Source: an uncultured beta proteobacterium (GTDB lineage Bacteria > Pseudomonadota > Gammaproteobacteria > Burkholderiales > Burkholderiaceae_B). Taken from it: a stretch of DNA of 5,574 bases. Where the stretch lies: positions 1 to 5,574 of the forward strand of contig CAIYWO010000536.1 in NCBI GenBank assembly GCA_903929925.1. Direction: 5' to 3'. The notes under the pieces are model-generated. The model was not told the origin of the DNA, did no database searches, and saw only the letters and a list, made by a program, of their open reading frames with translations. A program made the translations under genes and the position numbers. Positions 1-5,574 of this stretch are shown in pieces (position 1 is the stretch's first letter; every line of letters begins with the position of its first letter).

Positions 1-740
1 CCAACAGTCAGAACTTCCGAAGGGTGACGCACGCGACGCCATGCCATGTCGGTAATGTGCAGCAAGCCATCGATACCGCCGAGGTCAACGAACGCGCCGT
101 AATCAGTGATGTTCTTAACCACGCCTTTAACGATCGAACCTTCCTGCAGGTTCTCGAGGAGCTTCTGACGCTCTTCGCCCATGCTGGCTTCGAGCACAGC
201 ACGACGCGACAACACAACGTTGTTGCGCTTGCGGTCGAGTTTGATAACTTTGAACTCCATGGTCTTGCCTTCGAAAGGCGTTGTGTCCTTGACAGGACGC
301 AAATCAACCAACGAGCCTGGCAAGAACGCGCGAATACCAGCAGTCATGACGGTCAGACCGCCCTTTACCTTGCCTGTAATCGTGCCAGTCACGAGTTCAT
401 TTTTGTCGAGCGACTGCTCTAGCGACAACCAAGCAGACAAACGCTTGGCGCGGTCACGGGACAGCACGGTATCGCCGTAGCCGTTTTCGAGCGAGTCAAT
501 CGCCACCGACACAAAGTCGCCGGGTTTGACTTCGAGCTCGCCCTGATCGTTAAGGAATTCTTCGAGAGGAATCAGCGCTTCAGACTTGAGACCTGCATTC
601 ACGACCACAAAGTTGTGATCGATACGAACGACTTCGGCGGAAATAACCTCGCCGGATTTCATGTCCTGCTTTTGGATACTTTCTGCAAACAGCGCGGCAA
701 AACTTTCGCCGGCTTGGGTTGAGGTTTGTTGAGTTGACAT
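1..740 (-). CDS. rpsA: 30S ribosomal protein S1, 5' part (cut by the left window edge)
   Basis: S1 is the large RNA-binding protein of the 30S subunit that recruits and unfolds mRNA at initiation. The ATG at 740 opens a frame running without a stop to base 1, giving 246 complete codons of an expected 550-570. Residues 12-22 (ESFAALFAESI) match the S1 N-terminus that precedes the first OB fold. Three S1 repeats are visible: about 29-96 (VVVNAGLKSEALIP), about 114-180 (GKVKGGLTV, IRAFLPGSLVD, KLDRKRNNVVLSRR), and from about 201 (GVVKNITDYGAFVDLGG, DGLLHITDMAW). In the family, repeats 1-2 dock on the ribosome and repeats 3-6 bind RNA. The next in-frame Met (27) would remove the conserved ESFAALF segment, so 740 is the better start. 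The gene follows cmk by 32 bases, as in many proteobacteria. The start lacks a Shine-Dalgarno. Identity is certain; only completeness is missing. Confidence 0.98.
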   Translation of the reverse strand, partial: MSTQQTSTQAGESFAALFAESIQKQDMKSGEVISAEVVRIDHNFVVVNAGLKSEALIPLEEFLNDQGELEVKPGDFVSVAIDSLENGYGDTVLSRDRAKRLSAWLSLEQSLDKNELVTGTITGKVKGGLTVMTAGIRAFLPGSLVDLRPVKDTTPFEGKTMEFKVIKLDRKRNNVVLSRRAVLEASMGEERQKLLENLQEGSIVKGVVKNITDYGAFVDLGGIDGLLHITDMAWRRVRHPSEVLTV

Positions 741-792
741 GTAGGAGGAGTCCAGATGGCCTTTGGAGCCGGTTACACACCCGGTTTGGGTG
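741..792 (-). promoter_or_regulatory. rpsA translation-initiation region lacking a Shine-Dalgarno, with two small hairpins
   Basis: On the mRNA strand the bases just before the rpsA ATG read CTCCTCCTAC, a pyrimidine tract resembling the 16S anti-Shine-Dalgarno rather than its partner. No GGAG or AGGA lies within 20 bases. Two short inverted repeats precede it: CACCC with GGGTG (arms 792-788 and 782-778, five-base loop) and GGCT with GGCC (arms 770-767 and 761-758, one G-U pair, five-base loop). In E. coli the rpsA leader is likewise structured, lacks a canonical Shine-Dalgarno and is the site of S1 autorepression. A similar role here is inference. The two hairpins are short and may be fortuitous. 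Confidence 0.45.
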
Positions 793-1459
793 GAGTGGAT
801 AAAAACCTTGACCAGAGGTCAAGGATGCTTTGCACCGTTTGATTGATCGTCAACGTTGACGAATCCACCACGTGTGCGTCCTTTGCAGCGACGAGTGGCG
901 CAACCGAGCGTTCAGTATCTCGGGCGTCGCGGGCACGCATATCTGCAAGAAGGTCTTCTAGATTAGCAGAAATTCCCTTTTCGATCAATTGCTTAGCACG
1001 TCGCTCAGCTCGCGCCCGCACATCAGCAATTAAAAATATCTTTAGCTCGGCATCCGGAAACACGATTGTCCCCATATCCCTGCCATCCGCGACAAGCCCC
1101 GGGGCTTGGCGAAAGGCGCGCTGACGGCTCAACAGGGCTGCGCGTAGCTTAGGATTCGGTGCAAGTCGTGACGCTAGGTTGCCAACATGCTCTTGGCGAA
1201 TGACTCCGGAAACGTCCTGACCATCAAGCAATATCTCCTTAGGGCGAAACTCGACGTCCAGGTGGCTTGCGATGTCGGCCACCGCTATTTCGTTCTCGGG
1301 ATCAATCTCGTGCTGTAACACCGCCAGTGCTGTCAGCCGATAAAGTGCCCCGCTATCCAGCACCGTCCAACCAAGTACCGATGCGACACGTTGCGCGACG
1401 GTTCCTTTACCGGAAGCGGTTGGTCCATCAATCGTGATGACCGGGATTGTTCCAATCAT
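773..1459 (-). CDS. cmk: Cytidylate (CMP/dCMP) kinase
   Basis: Cmk transfers phosphate from ATP to CMP or dCMP in the cytoplasm, feeding CTP and dCTP pools. The product is 228 residues, the usual size (E. coli about 227). Visible motifs are the Walker A loop GPTASGKGT (12-20), the DSGALYR nucleotide-binding segment (35-41), the DGRDMGTIVFPDA motif (125-137), and the RDARDTERSVAPL lid/CMP-binding region (177-189) followed by DAHVVDSS (194-201). The ATG at 1459 is chosen because it forms an ATGA overlap with the aroA stop, has GGTGG nine bases upstream, and puts the beta strand PVITIDG at the N-terminus. An upstream in-frame ATG at 1615 would add 52 unrelated residues from inside aroA and is rejected. 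The final codons hold a terminator-like hairpin. Translation is probably coupled to aroA. Confidence 0.97.
   Translation of the reverse strand: MIGTIPVITIDGPTASGKGTVAQRVASVLGWTVLDSGALYRLTALAVLQHEIDPENEIAVADIASHLDVEFRPKEILLDGQDVSGVIRQEHVGNLASRLAPNPKLRAALLSRQRAFRQAPGLVADGRDMGTIVFPDAELKIFLIADVRARAERRAKQLIEKGISANLEDLLADMRARDARDTERSVAPLVAAKDAHVVDSSTLTINQTVQSILDLWSRFLSTPPKPGV
801..824 (-). terminator. Terminator-like hairpin with T5 tract inside the 3' end of cmk
   Basis: On the minus strand an uninterrupted 8-base-pair stem (CCTTGACC and GGTCAAGG, arms 824-817 and 813-806) closes a three-base TCT loop and runs directly into five T residues (805-801). This is the layout of a Rho-independent terminator for leftward transcription. 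A hand nearest-neighbour sum gives a moderately stable stem of roughly -11 kcal/mol. It lies wholly within coding sequence, in codons for LDLWSRFL about 10 codons before the cmk stop, so ribosomes finishing cmk would pass over it. It could reduce read-through from the aromatic operon into rpsA, act as an attenuator, or stabilise the 3' end of a processed cmk mRNA. The structure is seen; the function is inferred. Confidence 0.55.
825..853 (-). promoter_or_regulatory. Possible rpsA promoter overlapping the palindrome (weak)
   Basis: TTGACG at 853-848 matches the sigma-70 -35 consensus in five of six positions. Seventeen bases later AAGCAT (830-825) matches the -10 consensus in three of six, including the important second A and final T. 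Initiation would fall near 818, inside the 5' arm of the terminator-like hairpin, so such a transcript could not form the complete stem. The -10 is poor and the call rests on spacing and location only. Confidence 0.2.
847..862. repeat. Perfect 16-base palindrome inside cmk
   Basis: TCGTCAACGTTGACGA at 847-862 is identical to its reverse complement. It lies in the 3' part of cmk, about 105 bases before the rpsA start and 22 bases upstream of the terminator-like hairpin. It could be a dimeric repressor operator or a coincidence: by simple composition a 16-base palindrome is expected less than once in a window this size (about 0.1), but many patterns were inspected. No known operator consensus is recognised. 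Confidence 0.35.
960..988 (-). promoter_or_regulatory. Possible extended -10 promoter within cmk (weak)
   Basis: TTGATC (988-983), a 17-base spacer ending in TGC, and TAATCT (965-960) resemble a sigma-70 promoter with an extended -10 (TG one base before the hexamer). The -35 matches four of six positions and the -10 three of six, including the most conserved T, A and final T. A promoter inside cmk serving rpsA would parallel E. coli, where rpsA promoters lie in the upstream cmk region. A transcript from here would carry the whole terminator-like hairpin in its leader. Confidence 0.2.
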
Positions 1460-2772
1460 GAAATCAGACCACCATACACATCGAAATAGGTCGGAAATGT
1501 TTTGCTCACACAGCCTGGATCCAAAATCGTGACCCGGCTGCTCCCAAACGCGGCCAGCGAGAAGCACATGGCCATGCGATGATCGTCGTAGGTATGGATA
1601 CTTGCGTCGCGCCAACCACCCTGGGCAATCGGAAAAACTCGTAACCAGTCCTGGCCGCTCTCAACCTGCGCACCGAGCTTGCGCAACTCAGTTTGCATCG
1701 CCTCGATACGGTCGGTTTCTTTGACACGCCAGCTACCAATATTGCGTAAGGTGCAGGGACCATCTGCGAACAAGGCGAGCGCCGCAGCGGTCATCGCGGC
1801 ATCCGGAATCAAATTAAAGTCGGTATCAAAGGCCTTGAGCTTGTCGCCGCGAGCAACCTGAATCCCGGTAACTTCGATCGAAGCTGCATCGCGCTGGACC
1901 TGAGCACCCATCGCCTGCACTGTATCGGCAAATGCGACATCGCCCTGAATGCTTTGCGCCCCTACCCCAACAATTTTGACGGGACCACCACCGATCGCAC
2001 CAAGTGCCAAAAAGTAAGAAGCGGACGAAGCATCGCCTTCTACATAAATGTGTTCGGGCGAACGATAAGCAGCACCCACCGGAACCACGAATTGCTGCCA
2101 ACCATGGCGCTGCACTGTCACACCAAAGCGCGCCATCAAATTGAGCGTGATGTCGATATAGGGCTTCGAGATGAGCTCGCCGACAACATCAATGACCAAA
2201 GCTTTGCCGGAGCGCGCAACAGCCAGCGGCGCTGCCATCAACACGGCCGTTAAAAACTGACTGGATACTGAGCCTTGCACGGCGACACGATCTGAGAGCG
2301 CCCCAGAAGGTTCAATCTGCAGAGGTGGATAGCCATCATGACCAAGATAGTTCACACGCGCGCCCATTCCACGCAGACCAGCGACCAAATCGCCAATCGG
2401 ACGTTCATGCATACGAGGTACACCCGACAGGGTGTAATGCCCACCCATCATGGCCAGCGCTGCAGTCAACGGTCGAATCGCTGTGCCTGCGTTCCCCATA
2501 AAGAGCTCGGCACGCTCGACAGGAAATCGCGACACGCCATGGACTGTGACAGAGTCAGGTGCATGGGTCGTAATTTTTACGCCAAGCGCAGCCAAGGCCG
2601 TCAGCATGACGTGCGTGTCGTCCGATTGCAGCAAGCCGTCTATGCGTGTCGCGCCAGCCGCCAACGCAGATAAGAGCAATACGCGATTCGAGATACTTTT
2701 TGAGCCCGGCAAATTTACGGTGCCACGCGCTGCGACAGCAGGACGTAAGGCTAGGCTAGACACACTACTCAT
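1456..2772 (-). CDS. aroA: 3-phosphoshikimate 1-carboxyvinyltransferase (EPSP synthase), class I
   Basis: AroA joins phosphoenolpyruvate to shikimate-3-phosphate, the sixth step of the shikimate pathway. The product is 438 residues, slightly above E. coli (427). Motifs in order: LPGSKSISNR (21-30, catalytic Lys25), GNAGTAIRPL (93-102), HERPIGDL (122-129, Arg124), SVSSQFLT (168-175), EGDASSASY (245-253), NLIPDAAMT (320-328, catalytic Asp323), WRVKETDRIEAM (348-359), YDDHRMAM (395-402) and DPGCVSKTFP (418-427). Gly96, Thr97 and Pro101 align residue for residue with E. coli, so this looks like an ordinary class I enzyme with no substitution at the sites linked to glyphosate insensitivity. The ATG at 2772 overlaps the tyrA stop as ATGA and has GGTGG (2783-2779) six bases upstream. 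The stop in turn overlaps the cmk start as ATGA, so tyrA-aroA-cmk appear translationally coupled. Confidence 0.98.
   Translation of the reverse strand: MSSVSSLALRPAVAARGTVNLPGSKSISNRVLLLSALAAGATRIDGLLQSDDTHVMLTALAALGVKITTHAPDSVTVHGVSRFPVERAELFMGNAGTAIRPLTAALAMMGGHYTLSGVPRMHERPIGDLVAGLRGMGARVNYLGHDGYPPLQIEPSGALSDRVAVQGSVSSQFLTAVLMAAPLAVARSGKALVIDVVGELISKPYIDITLNLMARFGVTVQRHGWQQFVVPVGAAYRSPEHIYVEGDASSASYFLALGAIGGGPVKIVGVGAQSIQGDVAFADTVQAMGAQVQRDAASIEVTGIQVARGDKLKAFDTDFNLIPDAAMTAAALALFADGPCTLRNIGSWRVKETDRIEAMQTELRKLGAQVESGQDWLRVFPIAQGGWRDASIHTYDDHRMAMCFSLAAFGSSRVTILDPGCVSKTFPTYFDVYGGLIS
1469..1473 (-). promoter_or_regulatory. Ribosome binding site of cmk
   Basis: GGTGG on the minus strand ends nine bases before the cmk ATG at 1459, inside the aroA 3' coding end. 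It matches the GGTG part of the extended Shine-Dalgarno (AGGAGGTGAT). It supports the 1459 start over the upstream in-frame ATG. Confidence 0.5.
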
Positions 2773-3644
2773 TTAGAGCCACCAGGCCAGTCTGCGCGCG
2801 CTTGAGCAGCACGCGCAAGCATATCTTCAAGCCAAACGGCATCGTGATCACGTAGGGCATGCTCAGCACGATCCATCACCTGACGCAGACTCGCGATCTC
2901 AGCCAGTAACGCATCCCGGTTCGCCATAAAGATATCGCGCCACATCTCTGGCGAGCCCTGCGCCACACGCGTAAAGTCCCTGAAGCCCGTGCCTGCGGTT
3001 TCTAGCTTTAAGACCGCGTCGTCACCTGAGGTGATGTATTGCATAAAGAGCGCAGCGACCCAATGCGGCAAATGGCTCACGGCCGCAACCGCCCCATCGT
3101 GTTGACTCGAATCAATACAAACAACATTGGCGCCGCATTGCTGCCAGGCAGCCTGAACCGTCGCAATATCTTGTGGATGATTTTCAACAAGCGGCGTCAG
3201 CATGACACGACGCCCTTGGTAGAGATCCGGATTAGCTGCCTGCGGTCCTTTTTCGTGCGAACCCGCCATCGGGTGCCCTGGCACAAACTGTGCAATGCGG
3301 GAACCCAAACCCGTGCGTGCAGCTTCAATCACATTGCGCTTGGTACTGCCGCCATCCGTGACGATCGTCTTAGCACCCAAATGCGGGGCGAGTTCAGAAA
3401 AAATAGCTTCGAAGGCGCCCACCGGTGCCGCGATAAAAATCAAGTCAGCCTGCGCTGCAGCCTCTTTAAGTGTCACGGCCTCATCAATCAGACCTAGCGC
3501 GACCGCTTGGGCAAGCGTCTCAGGACGCCGTCCTGCACCCAACACTCGCCCCACACTACCGGCGCGCCTCAACGCAGCAGCAAACGAGCCGCCGATTAAG
3601 CCGACGCCGATTACAGCCAACGTGCCAATTTTTAGCGTAGTCAT
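2769..3644 (-). CDS. tyrA: Prephenate (cyclohexadienyl) dehydrogenase
   Basis: TyrA oxidatively decarboxylates prephenate (in some homologues arogenate) to the tyrosine precursor 4-hydroxyphenylpyruvate. The 291-residue product is a monofunctional TyrA without an AroQ mutase domain or a C-terminal ACT domain. It has an N-terminal Rossmann motif GVGLIGGS (13-20), DGGSTKRNVI (97-106), the substrate-site motif GHPMAGSHEKG (123-133, with the His typical of the family), SHLPHWVA (190-197), and the helical C-terminal dimerisation domain with GTGFRDFTRVAQGSPEMW (218-235). The segment after the second strand is GAGRRPE, with Arg39-Arg40 and no acidic residue, which would suit NADP (inference). The ATG at 3644 lies four bases after the hisC stop; no good Shine-Dalgarno is seen, so coupling to hisC is likely. 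The stop overlaps the aroA start. Confidence 0.96.
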   Translation of the reverse strand: MTTLKIGTLAVIGVGLIGGSFAAALRRAGSVGRVLGAGRRPETLAQAVALGLIDEAVTLKEAAAQADLIFIAAPVGAFEAIFSELAPHLGAKTIVTDGGSTKRNVIEAARTGLGSRIAQFVPGHPMAGSHEKGPQAANPDLYQGRRVMLTPLVENHPQDIATVQAAWQQCGANVVCIDSSQHDGAVAAVSHLPHWVAALFMQYITSGDDAVLKLETAGTGFRDFTRVAQGSPEMWRDIFMANRDALLAEIASLRQVMDRAEHALRDHDAVWLEDMLARAAQARADWPGGSK

Positions 3645-3648
3645 TTTG

Positions 3649-4776
3649 TCAAGGCGCCGTTTTCAGTACCGCCGTCAACGCGTCGATAAAGGTCTGGTTC
3701 TCATGAGGCAGACCAATCGAGACGCGTAACCATTCTGGCAGGCCATCACCCGCAACGGGGCGCACGATGACGCCGCGCTTGAGCAACTCGAGATTGATAC
3801 GTGCTGCTTCACCTACCTTGACCAGAACGAAATTGGCGTAACTGGGGACAAACTGCAAGCCAAGTTTTTCAAAGGCCTTCTGCAGCTGTTCCTTTCCATC
3901 GCGGTTCACTGCAAAACTTTTTGTCAAAAATTCTTTGTCGTTTAACGCTGCAATTGCAGCGGCTTGCGCCAACGAGTTCACATTGAAAGGCTGTCGAACA
4001 CGATTCAGCAAATCTGTGAGGGCAGGCTGTGCCATCGCAAATCCAACACGTAAACCGGCCAGACCATACGCTTTTGAGAAACTACGCGACACAATCAGAT
4101 TGGGGTAACGCTTGACGAGCGCCACGCCGTCAACGCGCAAAGCGGGCTCCAGGAACTCGTTGTAGGCCTCATCCAAAACAACCGTGACGCGCGTACCATG
4201 ACGCGCGGCTAAGCCCGCCAAGAAGGTTTCGATTGCCTCAATCGACAAGTACGTTCCCGTCGGATTATTCGGGTTCGCCACATACACAATTTTTGTCTCA
4301 GGCGTGATGGCCTCGAGCATCGCTGGCAAGTCATGTCCATAGTCTTTTGCCGGTACGACAATATGTTTGGCGCCTCGAGCCTGTGTCGCCAAACGGTAAA
4401 CCACAAACGCAAATTGCGAGTACACCACCGCACTGCTCGGCTCAATCAAGGCAGAGGCGACAAGTTCAAGAATGTCGTTCGAACCATTGCCAAGCGTCAG
4501 CCATGCTTGGTCTACACCGAAGCGCTGCGAAATCGCTTTCTTTAAATCAAAGCCAGCAGGATCGGGATATCGACCAAGATTGGCAACGGCAGCATTTAAC
4601 GCCTGCTTTGCAGACTCTGGCATACCCAAAGGATTTTCATTCGAAGCAAGCTTGACGATCTTTGAGGCATCTAGACCAAACTCGCGCGCGAGTTCTTCAA
4701 TAGGCTTGCCAGCTTGATATGGAGCGATCGCAGCAATGTGTGCGGGCGCGCTTAAGACGGAATCTTTTGCAGACAT
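3649..4776 (-). CDS. hisC: Histidinol-phosphate aminotransferase family protein, probably an aromatic aminotransferase in this context
   Basis: This is a fold-type I PLP aminotransferase of the HisC subfamily, 375 residues, close to the usual 350-370. Seen: KLASNENPLG (42-51), LGNGSNDILE (95-104, phosphate binding), NPNNPTG (168-174), DEAYNEF (202-208, Asp202 and Tyr205 for the cofactor ring), SFSKAYGLAGLRVGF (232-246, Schiff-base Lys235), and LRVSIG (350-355) with the substrate-carboxylate Arg351. Homologues are named HisC, but this copy sits between pheA and tyrA with no histidine gene nearby. HisC-family enzymes can transaminate phenylpyruvate or 4-hydroxyphenylpyruvate, so it may supply the last step of phenylalanine and tyrosine synthesis (inference). 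The ATG at 4776 is preceded only by GGTG eight bases upstream. The 39-base gap to pheA shows no convincing promoter or terminator. Confidence 0.93.
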   Translation of the reverse strand: MSAKDSVLSAPAHIAAIAPYQAGKPIEELAREFGLDASKIVKLASNENPLGMPESAKQALNAAVANLGRYPDPAGFDLKKAISQRFGVDQAWLTLGNGSNDILELVASALIEPSSAVVYSQFAFVVYRLATQARGAKHIVVPAKDYGHDLPAMLEAITPETKIVYVANPNNPTGTYLSIEAIETFLAGLAARHGTRVTVVLDEAYNEFLEPALRVDGVALVKRYPNLIVSRSFSKAYGLAGLRVGFAMAQPALTDLLNRVRQPFNVNSLAQAAAIAALNDKEFLTKSFAVNRDGKEQLQKAFEKLGLQFVPSYANFVLVKVGEAARINLELLKRGVIVRPVAGDGLPEWLRVSIGLPHENQTFIDALTAVLKTAP

Positions 4777-4784
4777 AAGGAAAG

Positions 4785-4788
4785 CACC
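4785..4788 (-). promoter_or_regulatory. Weak ribosome binding site of hisC
   Basis: GGTG on the minus strand, eight bases before the hisC ATG, is the only Shine-Dalgarno-like element in the 39-base pheA-hisC gap. The bases next to the ATG (CTTTCCTT) are pyrimidine-rich. The same GGTG core precedes aroA and cmk, so it may be the working form in this operon. Confidence 0.35.
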
Positions 4789-4815
4789 AACAAAGTGAGG
4801 TCAAATAAAGAGGAC

Positions 4816-5574
4816 TTATGACTGCGAGGGATAAGAACCCAGCAGTTTGAAAAACGCGCAATGTGAGGCAAGCACAGCGAGCGCTTTTTTTACACGCTCA
4901 TCGTGCGCATGTCCTTCAACATCCACATAGAAATAATATTCCCACTGGCCATTGCGGGCTGGTCGGGACTCAAAGCGCGTCATGGACACGCCATGCTCAG
5001 ACAAGGGTGCGAGCATTTGATAGACCGCCCCCGCCCGGTTCGGTACGGCGAGGATCAAACTGGTCTTATCCTGACCACTCGGCAAGTTCTCAATGTGTCC
5101 GATTGCCAGAAAGCGCGTACGGTTTTGCGAATCGTCTTGTATACCCTGCGCAACAACCTTGAGGCCCCAGGCCCGCGCCGCGATATCGCTCGCAATTGCG
5201 GCACAACTGGGATCAAGAGATGCGAGACGTGCGGCCTCAGAATTGCTTGAAACCGATCCACGGGGGATCCCTGGGTACTCACGATTCAGCCAATCTTGGC
5301 ATTGTGCAAGTGCCTGCGGATGCGCCATGATTTTGGTGATGTTGTTCATATCACCTGCTTTAGATAACAAGCAATGACGAATCAATAAAGAACGCTCACC
5401 CAATATTTTGACCGGCGAACCCAACAACAAATCAAGGCTACGGTTCACCGCACCTTCAGTTGAGTTTTCAACCGGCACCATCCCCACTTGCGCCGCACCG
5501 CCTTCAACCGAGCGGAACACCTCATCAAACGAGGCGCAGGGCAAGCCCGTCACAGCATGACCGAAATGTTCAAA
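4816..5574 (-). CDS. pheA: Prephenate dehydratase (chorismate mutase/prephenate dehydratase, P-protein), 3' part
   Basis: PheA converts prephenate to phenylpyruvate; in proteobacteria it usually carries an N-terminal AroQ chorismate mutase domain. The frame is open to the right edge and gives 252 residues of an expected 360 or so. The mutase domain and first part of the dehydratase are outside, so bifunctionality is assumed from the family, not seen. In the visible fragment, numbered from the edge, the dehydratase domain shows VPVENSTEGAVN (33-44), HPQALAQC (85-92), a SNSEAA segment (about 110-115) and the catalytic TRF motif (153-155). The ACT regulatory domain follows from about 170, with NRAGAVYQML (179-188) and ESRP (202-205), the phenylalanine-binding elements, so feedback inhibition by phenylalanine is expected. 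The frame continues upstream of the GTG at 5553 with dehydratase-like residues, so that GTG is an internal Val. It is the first visible gene of the operon. Confidence 0.96.
   Translation of the reverse strand, partial: FEHFGHAVTGLPCASFDEVFRSVEGGAAQVGMVPVENSTEGAVNRSLDLLLGSPVKILGERSLLIRHCLLSKAGDMNNITKIMAHPQALAQCQDWLNREYPGIPRGSVSSNSEAARLASLDPSCAAIASDIAARAWGLKVVAQGIQDDSQNRTRFLAIGHIENLPSGQDKTSLILAVPNRAGAVYQMLAPLSEHGVSMTRFESRPARNGQWEYYFYVDVEGHAHDERVKKALAVLASHCAFFKLLGSYPSQS

Noticed and set aside
24..422. 132-codon plus-strand open frame opposite rpsA
   Set aside because: It is antisense to unmistakable S1 coding sequence, has no recognisable motif, and is explained by codon bias of the opposite strand.
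742..749. AGGAGGAG-like purine tract on the plus strand before an ATG at 756
   Set aside because: It looks like a perfect Shine-Dalgarno but is on the strand opposite all genes, and no meaningful plus-strand gene follows. It is the complement of the pyrimidine tract before rpsA.
1025..1050. AT-rich patch in cmk (minus strand AAAGATATTTTTAATTG) as a promoter
   Set aside because: It contains TATTTT-like hexamers, but no acceptable -35 at 16-18 bases. The segment codes for the conserved LKIFLIAD strand, which explains the AT-rich codons.
1460..1615. In-frame upstream extension of cmk by 52 codons to an ATG at 1615
   Set aside because: The added residues have no kinase-like sequence and come from the aroA 3' end in another frame. 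The ATG at 1459 has an ATGA overlap, a nearby GGTGG and the expected N-terminus.
3039..3497. 152-codon plus-strand open frame opposite tyrA, with other long antisense frames at 3295-3729 and 4863-5250
   Set aside because: All lie opposite highly conserved enzyme genes, have Arg/His/Ser-rich composition typical of antisense frames, and show no domain or supporting start site.
3670..4137. 13-base direct repeat CGCCGTCAACGCG at 3670-3682 and 4125-4137 in hisC
   Set aside because: A single repeated 13-mer is not unlikely by chance in a window this size with shared codon use, and there is no further copy or flanking similarity.
4777..4815. pheA-hisC gap as promoter or terminator
   Set aside because: It contains TTGACC but no matching -10 at proper spacing, and no inverted repeat with a T tract.

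Overview
The window is a contiguous stretch of a proteobacterial chromosome in which every real gene lies on the minus strand. Read in the direction of transcription (right to left) the order is pheA (3' part) - hisC - tyrA - aroA - cmk - rpsA (5' part). This order (prephenate dehydratase, HisC-type aminotransferase, prephenate dehydrogenase, EPSP synthase, cytidylate kinase, ribosomal protein S1) is a known conserved cluster of Burkholderiales. The S1 N-terminus and the monofunctional TyrA also fit a betaproteobacterium, most like Alcaligenaceae. Base composition looks moderate (mid-50s % GC by eye), lower than Bordetella or Burkholderia, so a lower-GC relative is likely. The genus cannot be fixed from this sequence.

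Layout: 4816-5574 is the C-terminal two thirds of PheA (prephenate dehydratase plus ACT domain; the start lies beyond the right edge). After a 39-base gap comes hisC (3649-4776). tyrA (2769-3644) follows after 4 bases, aroA (1456-2772) overlaps tyrA by 4 bases as ATGA, and cmk (773-1459) overlaps aroA in the same way. rpsA starts at 740 after a 32-base gap and runs off the left edge. There is no gene-free stretch over 300 bases and no RNA gene, mobile element or CRISPR array.

How the genes work together: AroA makes 5-enolpyruvylshikimate-3-phosphate, the last intermediate before chorismate. PheA and TyrA take prephenate towards phenylalanine and tyrosine, and the HisC-type aminotransferase can plausibly supply the transamination step. 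cmk (CMP/dCMP phosphorylation) and rpsA (translation initiation) are a separate housekeeping pair joined to the end of the operon.

No undescribed multi-gene system is present. The least ordinary part is the cmk-rpsA junction (about 740-865). It holds a terminator-like hairpin with a T5 tract inside the last codons of cmk, a perfect 16-base palindrome just upstream, further small hairpins, and an rpsA start with no Shine-Dalgarno but an anti-Shine-Dalgarno-like CTCCTCC in its place. Together these suggest that rpsA expression is uncoupled from the aromatic operon and controlled separately, possibly by S1 itself. That interpretation is inference.
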